The position numbers and the translations under genes are program-made. This document shows, piece by piece, positions 34,395-45,924 of a DNA stretch of 64,000 nt; the stretch's first letter is position 1; the number at the start of each line of letters is the position of its first letter. The notes under the pieces are model-generated. The model was not told the origin of the DNA. It did no database searches and saw only the letters and a program-made list of their open reading frames with translations. Source of the stretch: Aedes albopictus (lineage: Eukaryota; Arthropoda; Insecta; Diptera; Culicidae); NCBI RefSeq assembly GCF_035046485.1, contig NC_085137.1, positions 1,899,977 to 1,963,976 of the forward strand. Reading direction: 5' to 3'.

Positions 34395-34746
34395 TCTAGA
34401 CGAACATTTGGAAAGGGCCTATCTGTTTTTTTTTGTAACAAACATGTTTCTGTCTCTGCAGGGCCTATCTGCATCCACCCACGCACATCAACACCCTTAA
34501 GAGAAAAGAAAATCGGGTTAAGTACGGTTCCTTTGAATTCCACTAAGAATTTGCATCCTTTGACAGATACGTATTTCGACCTCAACTGTAAGGTCGTCTT
34601 CAGCCCAGGTTAATCATCACCCTTAAGAGGTTGCTTGAAGAACACTCTTTCTGATAAGGATGTTTATGTGCATGGGTGCAAGTGCAGAGACAAAAACATG
34701 TTTGTTTACGCAAAGCATATAGGCCCTTTTCAAATATTCGTCTAGA
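34395..34746. mobile_element. 352-bp MITE with shared 87-bp core
   Basis: The ends TCTAGACGAACATTTGGAAA and the inverse near 34727-34746 pair. AAACATGTTT(C/T)TGTCTCTGCA is also present inverted in both arms. The centre (34517-34603) is nearly identical to 27770-27856 of a MITE with different ends. Confidence 0.82.
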
Positions 34747-34749
34747 AAA

Positions 34750-36460
34750 CTCATCTCCCAATGAGATCAAATATTGCTGGTGTCCTAGATCTAACAATGT
34801 TTACTGATCGGTTGAGCCAACCTGATAATGAATGCGTAAACGACCAACCCAGATTCTGATTATGCAATACGCACAAAACACCTACCTATCATCAAGCCTA
34901 TTACTTACATTTAATTGCGATCATTTAGCCGTCTCATCCCATTAAAACTTACCTGTAAAGAAAGAAGAAGAAAAATGAAGATGTAAGCATTACGTAGTAA
35001 AACATCGTTTTAATCATTGGTCAACAAATCTGCACAAGTAGGTATGAAAAAATGCAGCCCTCATTGCAAGCCTCATTACAACACCCATAATAATAGTAAT
35101 GAAAAAAAAAGTCGGAGAAAGATTGGCCACACTCCGTCCGAGCCCGACGATCCAAGCAAGCCGCAACGTCGGCGGTGTTACCCAGCAGAAGTTCCTACAA
35201 ATATCATCGGTTTCTTGTACATACTCGATAAGGCATACTGAACTGACTGCCTGCCCATTAATGATTTCAATTATGCATAACATGACTTCCATCCAAGCAA
35301 CTCAAGCATCCAACGCAGCAGCAACGGTAGACTGGCAACTGACATTGCTTGCTACTACGCACACCCGGCTGCCTACGATCAAATATGATGTTTGTTTTTC
35401 TTCCCCTTCTGCTGCTGCTGCTGACTGTTGTGTGAAAATTTGATTCCGTTCGCGCATACCGCACTGCTGCTGCATATGCTTGCTGGCTTGCTTAGATCGA
35501 TCGGCCGACTGACTGACCGACCGACATCATCCATCGCATCGCGTATCGGTAACACACATTTTTCCATTCCTCGGAACTCTGCGGATCTAGATACCTACCT
35601 ACCAATGTGGAAGGCAGTTATGGGGATGTATGATGGACTACCGCGTACAAGCGGACCATTAAAAATGCGTGTTTTCAGAAAACCATATTTACGCGCTTCA
35701 ACCGAAATAGAACACGTGTGTGCAGTGCATCGTCGACCATTGTGCATCCAGCGTTTACGGAAATTGGCACAGTGTGACAAAAGGTTGCTCGTTGACGGAA
35801 CGGTAATTGCCCCGGTAGTGGATGTGGATGGAATGCGCTCGTTGAAGATTTTGGAAAACAACGTAATCGAACAATACGTACGCGTACCTACATCGCTCGG
35901 TGCACACCGAAACGAAGACAGACGAGAGACACCGAATTATAATTCGGCCATAAAAATGTAGGTTGCATCACTCCATTTCACGTTTTCACAAAGAGAGGGA
36001 CCTTATACGATCGGCCATAAATAAAAAAAAATCCAAAATGAAAACAGCAACACATTCAATGCTCGGCTCAATTGGCACGGATGCGACCAACCGATGGCGA
36101 CGCGACGGTGCACACCATCGAATTCGAAAAGCGGCTTATACCTCTAATTGTTTTTCATTAGACGGCGAAAGGTCAAGCAATCGGAAAACCGCATCATCGA
36201 TGAGCTGCGCTCCCATCGAAGTGGGCGGCGTCGAGAAAAAAACCGCACCGGTTGTTGCAGCAACCCCAGTCAACATCGTAGTAACCGTTTTTGGAGGTGT
36301 CGTAACAATCGATCGGGTAAAAATGTTCAAAAACACCGCTTTTTATGGGGAGGTTGTAGGTCAAAATTGCTGGGAATATCCGTTTCGTGTTAAACATTAG
36401 ATATTTTTTGTATAAACGCACAGTCTCACTGTGTGCAAAAAAGCTAATTGGCAAACCGAA
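34750..36460. other. Low-repeat region with unconfirmed open frames
   Basis: Two frames, 35428-35961 (177 codons) and 35963-36400 (145 codons), follow each other on the plus strand in different phases. I recognise no domain in either. Several other frames of similar length overlap them on the other strand. GC content is higher than in the surroundings. The region may include unrecognised host sequence, but the evidence is not enough for a gene call. Confidence 0.4.
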
Positions 36461-36650
36461 ATACTGGAATATATTTGAGGATGCCTGAAGGAATCTAGTG
36501 ATATATTTGAAGAAATCACTGACAAAATGACAGAATAATTGTAGGAACTTCTGAAATAATTCCTGGAGGATTTTTTATAGGTATCCCTAGAGAAGTTTCT
36601 TAAGAAATCTATAATGAAATTCCCCAAAAAGTTCCTGAAATACCAAAGGA
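36461..36650. repeat. Short degenerate array
   Basis: GCCTGAAGGAATCTAGTG, AATTCCTGGAGGATTTT and similar words of the common repeat. Confidence 0.55.
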
Positions 36651-36723
36651 GTCTAGTTTAGTCTAGTCTACACATACACAGCCACTTCTTGTCTTCATTG
36701 ATACTTGTAGCACATCGAAGATG

Positions 36724-37080
36724 TATTACAGTCGTCTCTTCACATGTCGATGTTCTACATCTCGATATCTCTCTTTATCTCGATGGATTGGTCGGTCCCT
36801 TCAATCTGCATACATTTTACCTCTTCTACATGTTGATATCTCCTTATCTCAATATTCCCTCATCTAGATGCGATCAGATTTGCTCTCCATATCTCGATAT
36901 GCCTATATTATCAGGTTGCTAGATCTCGTTTCGTAGGTGCAAAACACACTGGGAATGCAAAGTGACTTCTGTTTGTTGATGGTTTTACCTAGTTACGAAG
37001 GGTTTTTCAATCTAGTGTGCATTACAAATTGGTTCTTCACTTCGATCTCTCCTTATCTCGATGGTCCCTTCAATATATGA
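36724..37080. repeat. ATCTCGAT-rich dispersed repeat
   Basis: ATCTCGAT or a one-base variant recurs many times, in phrases such as CATCTCGATATCTCTCTTTA and CTCCTTATCTCGATGGTCCC. The last phrase resembles one near 36777-36802, suggesting that the two ends of the stretch are related. The family is not identified. Confidence 0.55.
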
Positions 37081-37204
37081 AGACAGTCGAGTTGAGTACA
37101 AGCATCAAAGCGACCAGGCCTATTGTGCAGCGTTGTTATTGTTTATAGAAACCAGAAAAACGGAGACATCGCGTACCAACCGTTCCGTATACGATACATA
37201 AATT

Positions 37205-37310
37205 CGAAATAACGATGGGAATGACATTGCTAAAAAAGTTATTGTCACTCCTTGGTGCTCAGTGCATCCGGGAATGGGACAAAGGTATTTCCCCGTGTGT
37301 CCTGGCTCTT
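37205..37310 (+). repeat. Dispersed repeat, copy 2 (GTGTCCTGGC family)
   Basis: It matches 10925-11030 in order, from GGGAATGACATTGCTAAAAA to GTGTGTCCTGGC. Confidence 0.55.
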
Positions 37311-37875
37311 GTGCCTAGGCTTGAGCGTCTTTGTTTGCTCTCTGAAACGAAAAATAAGCAATAGTACGTGCGGATGGGCAGGATTGTCTAAGATGACCTT
37401 GAGTTGTGCTGCTTCTTCAGAAAGGAAACTATAGTTTGGAAAGAACTTAGCAATCGAAAACTAGAGAACTGAATTCTCTCAACGTTCTTGGAACATCCTG
37501 CTCGCGGAACAATGCAAATGGGTTTGTAACAGAAGTGATCTTATGTCATCTCATTCACCTGCACTACTTGAGCTTCGGCACCAGCAGTTTCCTGCTGGTA
37601 CAATTGCTATTTATATTTAGAACAGAACACTCGCAGCGCAGTTCCACTCATCACGGCACTAGTTCAGGTAACAAATGTTTAGGGTTATTGATGACATCAA
37701 CTTCAGAAGAGAGTTTACGTTGCGCCATTGTTGATAACAGAAATCCACCGAGCGAACAACACAGTTGTTAAACACACTGTTATTGATCGATCTGTTCAAA
37801 ATTTTCAATCTAAAATTTCTTCATATACAAGTTCAAAGCTAATAACCGAATCAGACAGATCGAAAACTTCGCCCT
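37311..37875. other. Unassigned spacer
   Basis: No gene or repeat copy was recognised. Confidence 0.4.
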
Positions 37876-39665
37876 TGAAGAAAAGTTTTTGGAAATATTT
37901 GAAGAAGGAATTCTTAGTCCACTTACAGTAGGAATCCTTGATTGAGTTTTCAAATCAAATACACTTCTGAAGGAATTTTTAATCAAATTTCGGAAGGAAT
38001 GTTTAAAACCACTAGTCGAACTCCTAAAGAAACCTGAGCAGGAGTTTTTAAATGAATCCCTGGAGGAATGTATGATAGAACCAAAATAGATAAATTACTG
38101 AAGAAATCGGAGATTTTTTTTGAAGAAATTCTTTGAGGAATAGCTGAAGAAACTCTTTCAGAAAAATCCCTGTTAGAATTCCTAAAACAAACTCTTGAAA
38201 TAAAAAAAAAACAGAAAAAAATCCCTTATCAAAATTCCTGGACGATTTCCTGAAGGGGTTCCTAGAGGTGTCCATGGACATATTTCTGAAGCAATTTCCG
38301 AGGAAAAATCTGGAGAAATAAGTTAATAACTATTTCTAGAAAAAAAAGTCTTGAGCCTTTCTTAAAAAATCCTGTAGAAATTCCCAATAAATACTTCTGG
38401 AGAAAATTCAGAAATAAATTCCTAGAGGTGTCCTTGCAAGAACTTCCAGAGAAATTTCTGCTGGAATCACTGAAAAAATTCAGGAATCCCTGAAGAATTT
38501 CCTGGAGGTATTCCTTTAGGGATTTCCAATGGAATCCCTACATATAATCCTGAAGAAATCGCTGCAGGAGTTTGTGAAAGATTATCTGTACGATTTTTTG
38601 GAAGAATCCCTGGAATTTCCAAAGTTTTCAAATTCCAATTTTTGAATTAAAGTTCCTGGAAAAGTTTTTGAAGCAATCCCTAGAGGAACAAAATCTTTGG
38701 AGAAATTTCTAAAGGAATGTCTTGAAGATTTTTTGGAATTAAAACATTGAGGAATTTTCTTATGATTCCCAGGAGAGTATTCTTAAGGAATCACTGAATG
38801 AACTTTGGGAGGAAACTACGAAGAAATTTCTCTTAAGGAATACTGAATTTCTGACTTCTGAGCTACAACAATTTTTGAAGGAATCTGTAGTTGATTTTTC
38901 GAAAATTTCTGAGAACCCAAATGGAAACATTTCTGCGGAAGGTTTTTGGAGCAGATAATTTTTTTGAAGAGTATCTAGAAGAATTTCTAAAGGAAACTCT
39001 GTAAAAATCGTAAGAAATTCATGTAGAATTTTTTAAAGGAATTCAGCGATGTCAGAAGCAATCCATGAAAGATTTTCTAAAGAATTTCTTGGAGCAAATT
39101 ATGGAGTAATTTCTAGAGGAATTTATGAAGGAATCTCTAGGAAATTTTGTCAAAGAAATCGTGGAGGAATTTCTTGAGAAATTCTTGGTGGATTTTCTTA
39201 AGGGAAATCCGGAAGTATTTCTAAAGGAATCAATGCAAGGTTTAATAAAGGACACCCTGGAAGATTTTCTTAATGATTTCTAAGAATTTCCAAAGAAGTC
39301 CCTAGAGGAATTTCAAAAATAATCCCTGGAAGATCGCTGAAGGTATTTCGAAAGAAATCCCTGTAAGATTTTCTAAATAAATCCATGGAGAAATTACTGA
39401 GAAAATTACAAGTTTTTAAAATAAACTTTTGAAAAAAAAAATGTTGTAAAGCAATCTCTTCAGGATTTTCTGAAGGAATCCGTGAGGTTTTTCTGAAGAA
39501 AAACGTAAAGGACTTTTTGAAGCAGTTTAAAAAAAATCATTTGAGAAATTTCTGGAGGAATCCATAGTGCAGTTTCTGACGGAAGGCGTGAAGAAAGTTT
39601 CCGAAAAAAAATCCTGGAGTTGTTTTTTGAATTTATAAAGGACTACTTGAGGGAATTTGGGGTCT
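37876..39665. repeat. Degenerate GGAATTCCTGAAG-type array
   Basis: Strongly decayed words such as GAATTTCTAGAGGAATTTATG and GGAATCCCTGAAGAATTTCC. The minus-strand frame 39052-39255 is a repeat product. Confidence 0.7.
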
Positions 39666-41745
39666 AAATGGATTCCAGGTATCCGAAATGGACCCTCATT
39701 TAAGGTTGCTTCGGTATAGGGTTAACACTATGTAGAAACAGAATTATTAGGTATTGTTGAGTAAACTCAACGCATGACGAGAGCAAGTAAAAAATGATAC
39801 AATTTTGTATCGCAGCAGCAACCAAAGCTTTCGGGTATCGCTTGCGCTTCATTTTTACAGAGCGGCAGCATATTTTCAATGATTGGCGGAATACCACGAA
39901 CGCAATGTCAATTCCATTATCTTAAATAGCGAAAACATTTATTAAATTTCGACGTCAAACAATCATCGCACTATCGATGATCATGACCTTGACCACACCA
40001 AAGATTAAGGAAGCTCTCTAACAGCTCTTTGCTTTTAGAGCGATAAACAACATAGAAGCTCCGCACACGCCTACTTCGATTGCATTTGGTTAAACCTGCT
40101 TTGCATATTTTGCTCCTCTGTAGATTTGATTTGATGGAGGAAATGTCATCACCGATCATCAGCTATACGGCAGAGGCAGCTATTGAGATAATAACACAAA
40201 AGCGCGATTGTGGTGGCAGGGTGCGCGTGTTATAATAATCATTGCTATTATGTCATTTCTGAAATTACCCATCAGGGCAGGGCGTTGATGAGCGTTCCAA
40301 TTTTCGGCCAGTCAGTGGTGGTTGGTGCCCATAAGATACAGATTGAAGAATGTCGTAATGGTTGCCATTATGTAGATGGTAATCAGCGAAGCATAATTCA
40401 GTTTTTTTTTCTTCTTTTGACTGATTGATTTCTTTTCGAGAAGAATACAAATGAGCCTCAGTAATTTTAATAAGAGAGCTAATGACATTTTGATCTAGTC
40501 ACACTATATGACCAAATTCTTTCCTATTTATGTAGCGTATACGTTGCTTAGGGTGTCTGGGTTCAATTCTCGGCCAGTCCAGTAACTTTTCGTTATGGAA
40601 ATATCATTTATTTCCTAGAACAGAGTATATTCGTTTCTGCACTATTTAAGAATACAAGAATAGTCATTGGCAGGCGATGCTGTCGAATGACAGAATGTTA
40701 TGTTTGTGATATTTCCCATCCCTGGTCTAGAGTTAACTAGCAATCTGGGCCGCCCTGTACACTACTGATAATATTGTTACATATATACAATATATCTTCA
40801 CGGTACACAGTAAGCCGCGTACGCTCTTTGATTGACTTTCTCGTGGTAGCGGTTGATGGATTAAGAGAGCCGAGAGAGGGGGCAATTAGTACCGAGTCGA
40901 AACCGTGCAGTGAATGCTCAAACGAAACAATACCGAACGATTCAATCCTAGTTAAAACAATAATTTCAATGCATTTCTGCTGCTACTTACTGCCAACTCC
41001 ATAAAAGTGACAGCGATTAAACCTGCCGGCTGTAAATACTTAGTTCGAGACAAATCGAACACGATCATTGCTATAGCTAAGTTAGTTGCACGGCAGCATT
41101 TGAAGCCGTTGTTATACCTGTAGCTACGAGGTCGAAGGAGGCGGTGCAAACGATCGTTTCTGTGTGCTACCGGTTAAGGTCAAATGTTGCTTCGATGGAA
41201 AATATGCGGACAAGCTATTTCCTTCGGATAAAAAATATGGACCAAGAAACCAAATGGGCGTACTACGATCGTTGCCACGAATGTTCGATTGAACCAAGGT
41301 AGGGCAGGGGTTGGGTTTGAGGTGATAGAGGATCGCGATCGGAATGGGGAACAATGCATCAGTCATGGTGGTGGATGGAGACATTCACCACACCGCATCG
41401 CCACTGAGCAGCAGAGGTATGGCAGCGTGGCTTACATTATTATTGGAATAGAATTTTAATTAGGATCGATCGTGGTCTGTCTGTGTGAAGACAATTGAGT
41501 GCGCGGTGCGATGTTGGTGTATTGTTTTTCTGTACGAAGCTAGAGAATGCAGAAAATGAAGGTGAGAGTTTCCCGCCACAGAGTCTAGAAGGTGAGCCAA
41601 TAATGATATGAATCATGCCTTCGAGTTAATGGACTAGTCTGCAGAGCAGAAACTCGGAATGCAGTAGAATGACTGATTGACTAGTTTGATGCTAATTTGA
41701 TATTTTACAAAATGTTACAGTTTGGAATGGTTGCCAGTAAAAACA
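39666..41745. other. Low-repeat region without a recognisable gene
   Basis: Unique-looking DNA interrupted by a decayed SINE at 40541-40690. No conserved frame is visible. Confidence 0.45.
40541..40690 (+). mobile_element. Decayed Feilai-type SINE
   Basis: GGGTTCAATTCTCGGCCAGTC (B box) followed by a body matching 45595-45720: AACTTTTCGTTATGG, TTCCTAGAACAGAGTATATTC, and AATAGTCATTGGCAGG. The head upstream of the B box is poorly preserved and the tail is missing. Confidence 0.6.
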
Positions 41746-42099
41746 ATTGGGTTTTTAAATTAAGAAAAAATCAATGATTTTTTAATTTTAAACAAAAGAG
41801 TACCTTTTTCTGAGCCACTATGATTTTTTTCAGATTTTTAGAACTTTATTTTGGTACCTAAAATCAATTTCAAAGAGATTTTTTTGAAATCACCTTTTGA
41901 CAGCTGGGCAACTGCTTGACAGCTCGGCTCAGTACAAAATGCGACGAGGGGTGATTCGACAAATCGCTCCCATACAAATTTTAAATTGATTTTTAAATAG
42001 TTTCCCGGGCACCAAAATTGATGAAAATTTGGATTTCGGCTCAGTTTGGCATGCAGATTCAGAATATTGAATTATCTCAACACCATTAAAGAAGCCAAT
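41746..42099 (-). mobile_element. 355-bp MITE, copy C
   Basis: Inverted relative to copy A, same orientation as copy B, and one base shorter. Ends ATTGGGTTTTTAAAT and AAAGAAGCCAAT. Confidence 0.85.
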
Positions 42100-42154
42100 T
42101 AGCAGGAGAAAATACCTGGAAATGCTGGAAATGCAACAGGAAAGCGTAATGCGT

Positions 42155-42312
42155 AAAGAGGTACACTTCACACAAAATCCGGTCAATTTGTTTGCTTTGC
42201 GGACGACATGGACCTTATCGTCTGAACATGTGGAACGGGGGCAGAGTTGTTCGCCCCCCTAAAACACGAAGCAGTAAAGGTCGGATTGGTGGTAATTGCT
42301 TCAAAAACGAAG
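42155..42312 (+). pseudogene. RTE-clade reverse transcriptase fragment
   Basis: Translation in one frame gives RGTLHTKSGQFVCFADD, then MDLIV, a stop, and KVGLVVIASKTK. This aligns with residues about 659-712 of the RTE element at 45972, including the FADD active-site box. It is a short 5'- and 3'-broken remnant right next to MITE copy C, and older than the complete RTE copy. Confidence 0.82.
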
Positions 42313-43373
42313 GGAATATTGGAATGTGGGGTAAGCTGAAACTTTATGAACCAGTCAATATCGGTATTTTAATCTTGAAAACTTCGTGACAGTAGTGCTC
42401 TGGAGTGAGCATATTTAAGCATTGAAAAACTTAGTTTTCGTTTCAAAGTCTGAGTTGCACAACAATCACTATTTTCTGGCTTTTTCTATCTTAAAAATTA
42501 TTAAAATTTGATACCTCTCATACATAAAAACTAATCAATAAAAAAAAAACAATATGATTCTCTCTGCATGAAAAGTTGACTAAAACATAAAAACGAAACC
42601 TGAGGGAAAATGTAATGTACTTTTTTTCGACTTTGGTATAAATATGTTTAAACATTTAAGTTGAAAAAGACTAATTTTTCACCTGAATTTTAACTCATAC
42701 GTTTCGATGCAGGCATTTTTTTGGACACATACTGTTATTTGATGGATTACAATTTGCCAAACTGGCAAATCTGTACATTAGACCTGTTCACTTTGAAACT
42801 TTTTTTCTCCGATTCTCCGTGACACATCAAATTATCAATCCACATGTAAAAATAAGTCTTCAGTCCAAAATTGAGCCAAATTGATGAAGATTTAAAGGTG
42901 TATCAAATCGATTTTGTGTTGTTTTAGCCGTTTTCACAGAAATTTACTCAGAAATTCACAAAATTGCCCCGAAAAGATGCCGGAGATACCTTTAGGATAT
43001 AGTTAGAACAATACTCTACAACTTTGCCGAAGACACTACGGTGTTTAAATTGCGTATTTCGAAGTTATTCGACAATTTTAGTTAAAAAATCACGAAAAAA
43101 CACGATATTTTTACGATTTTACATAAAAAAGTCATGTAATTTTACATTGTTTTAGGTGACTAAATTAATTAGCTATTACTCCTTTATGTATCGAACATTT
43201 CGTCCATACATCGTTTTTGTGTAGGAATTTGTTTTCATTGACTAATTATCAAAAGTATGTCACGTTGATACTAAAAATCGCACAGAGTTACCAGCACGAA
43301 TTAAAACAAAGTTACCCATGATTAAGACGTCATGCCATCGTATTCTAATATCTTTTGATTTAAGTATCAGAAA

Positions 43374-43430
43374 TGGTGCAGATGGTAAGGCTCGAGCTTG
43401 CGGATCAGAAGGTCCCAGGTTGAAGCCTCA
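43374..43430 (+). other. tRNA-like sequence in inverted-repeat element (left)
   Basis: TGGTGCAGATGGTAAGGC resembles an A-box arm, and CCCAGGTTGAAGCC a weak B box. It is followed by a T-rich run near 43446. It lacks a complete cloverleaf. Confidence 0.4.
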
Positions 43431-43892
43431 AATACATGACAAACTTTTTTTTTCTTTCTTTGTAGCAGTTAGGATGATGAATCTGCCATGACTTACACGC
43501 AATCTCCTAAATAATAATGAACGGGAGCTGCCAATTAAGCCCTATCCAGGACTAGCTAGATATTTAGTTTACACTTGTTGACAATAAATCGTGTCGACGA
43601 TATCAGCTGGGCGAAATATTGAGCATCTGTTTGATAATGATCAATTTAGCTAAAACAATTCAATACGATGATAAAACTGCTTCTGGATGCAACATTTTAC
43701 AGACAACTGTGGGTGGAGCTTACTTGTTATCTATCTACCCACAAATCAGCACAACTACACGATGAAGGGAAACTTCATTCTTACTATGCACTCTACGGTT
43801 CCGAAACAATGCTATGATGCCAAATTGCAATGAGATGCAGTGCGTAGTTTCATCAACTTATAGCAGGATCGAGACGCAAAAAAAAATGCTAT

Positions 43893-43950
43893 TCCAGGAC
43901 TCGAACCTTGAATCTTCGAATCCACAATCTCATGCTCAACCACTGCACCA
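43893..43950 (-). other. tRNA-like sequence in inverted-repeat element (right)
   Basis: The minus strand reads TGGTGCAGTGGTTGAGCATG and AAGGTTCGAGTCCTGG, good A- and B-box matches, followed by a run of T (43880-43888 as A on the plus strand). It mirrors the module at 43374. Confidence 0.5.
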
Positions 43951-44739
43951 AATTTAAACTGATGCAGATGAGACAAAGAAGTGTAATGACGTTTAATTCA
44001 TGGGTAACTTTGTTTTATTTTATGCTGGCAACTCTGTACAATTTCTAGTCTCAACGTGACAAACTTTTGATAATTAGTCAATGAAAACGGATTTCTACAC
44101 TAAAATGATGTATGGACGAAATGTTCGTAACACATAGGAGCAATAGCTCATAAAATTAGTCACCTAAAACAATGTAAAATTACATGGCTTTTACATGAAA
44201 AATCGTAAAAATATTGTATTTTTTGGTGATTTTTTAACGAAAATTGTTGAATAACTTTAAAATACGCAATTTAAACACTGTAGTGTCTTCGGCAAAGTTG
44301 TAGAGTATTGTTCTAACTATATTTTAACGGTATTTTCGGTACCTTTTTGGTGCAATTTTCTGGATATTGAAGTACATTTTCGTGAAAATGCTCGAAAAAA
44401 CACAAAATCGATTTGATACACCTCTAAACCTTTATCAATTTGGCTCAATTTTGGACTGAAGCCTTGTTTTTGCATGTGGATTGATAATTTGATGTGACAC
44501 GGGTAGGTCAAAAAAAGTGAACAGGTCTACTGTACATGGTATGGTTATCTTACTGTTATTTCGAGTAGTTTGAAAAATGGTTAAATGACAATAGCTAATA
44601 ACCATTAACAGTATGAGAAACGCTGCATTTACAGTTCGTGATTATTGAATTGAATTATTGAAAATTGAATGAAAGATGACAAAGATATCAACAAATCACT
44701 TTTACATGTTTTACGATAGTGAACCCAAACTTTGGCCGA

Positions 44740-45150
44740 TACAGCATTTTGAGGGGTGACCCCAAACTTTCGGTCGATGACATCAAGGATTAATTTACTT
44801 AATAACTTTTTTTCTAGATTTTTTAGCTAATTTCTGTAAAAAGCAGATGAAAGCTAATAGAAAATGGGTCATATTAACGCTCTCATCTTAAAATTTGGTC
44901 GACCCAACTTCCAGCGACACTGCCGTAAGTTTATACTCATTTTTTAGAAAATTTGGCAACTTTGGGTTAAGTTTACATACAAAATTTTTTGAAAAAGTTT
45001 CTTTTAAATCATGTTCAAAGTTTCTTTGACTTATTATCTTTTGAATGAAACCTAGGGTTTTGAAATCGGACGCAAATTGGCGGAGATATGGGCCTAAAAA
45101 AGTGACATGTTTTTGAGGGGGTGACCCCAAACTTTGGAACGGAGTGTACG
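44740..45150. repeat. Repeat with duplicated GACCCCAAACTTT end
   Basis: TTTTGAGGGG(G)TGACCCCAAACTTT occurs at about 44749 and 45111 in the same orientation. The stretch between is AT-rich. It ends GGAACGGAGTGTACG. It is likely a decayed short element, but the boundary on the left is unclear. Confidence 0.5.
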
Positions 45151-45522
45151 TCAGAGAAGAGAAGGGCATCTCAGAACAAACCGACTACACGAAAAGTGTC
45201 AAATTTCAGGCGTGAAAAATCGACTCTATTTTGTTTCTGCCCATTTCGTTTCCATCGTGTATAAACATCCGAAGACACATTATTTAAGTAATCAAGAGCT
45301 TGATTTCTGAGGTATTTAATCTAAAGTTTTCACAAGAGATTCAATCAGAAATTCCTCTAGGGATTCCTGCAGAAATTTTTCAAGTGGTTCTTTAGAATAT
45401 CTAGAATTCCCGGGAAAACCTATGAAGTTGTGCTAACACAAAAACGAAGTCAATTGATATTGTGCAATGATAGACGTGTCGTTTTACCAACTATAAAATT
45501 GATTGCGTGAAATAAGTTTTTG

Positions 45523-45922
<400 letters not shown>

Positions 45923-45924
45923 AT

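Larger units (their letters stand above)
42779..44529. mobile_element. 1.75-kb long-inverted-repeat element with tRNA-like modules
   Basis: The left arm 42779-43333 and the right arm 43985-44529 are inverse copies of about 550 bp. They start TAGACCTGTTCACTTT and share ACAATACTCTACAACTTTGC and TATGGACGAAATGTTCG. The central 650 bases carry a tRNA-like stretch on each strand (43374-43430 plus, 43893-43950 minus), so even the centre is roughly palindromic. It has no protein-coding capacity. TA is a possible target but not proven. Confidence 0.83.

Noticed and set aside
35428..36400. Two consecutive open frames of 177 and 145 codons
   Set aside because: They are in different phases, show no domain and overlap other frames of similar size. 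Without transcript or homology evidence I do not call a gene.
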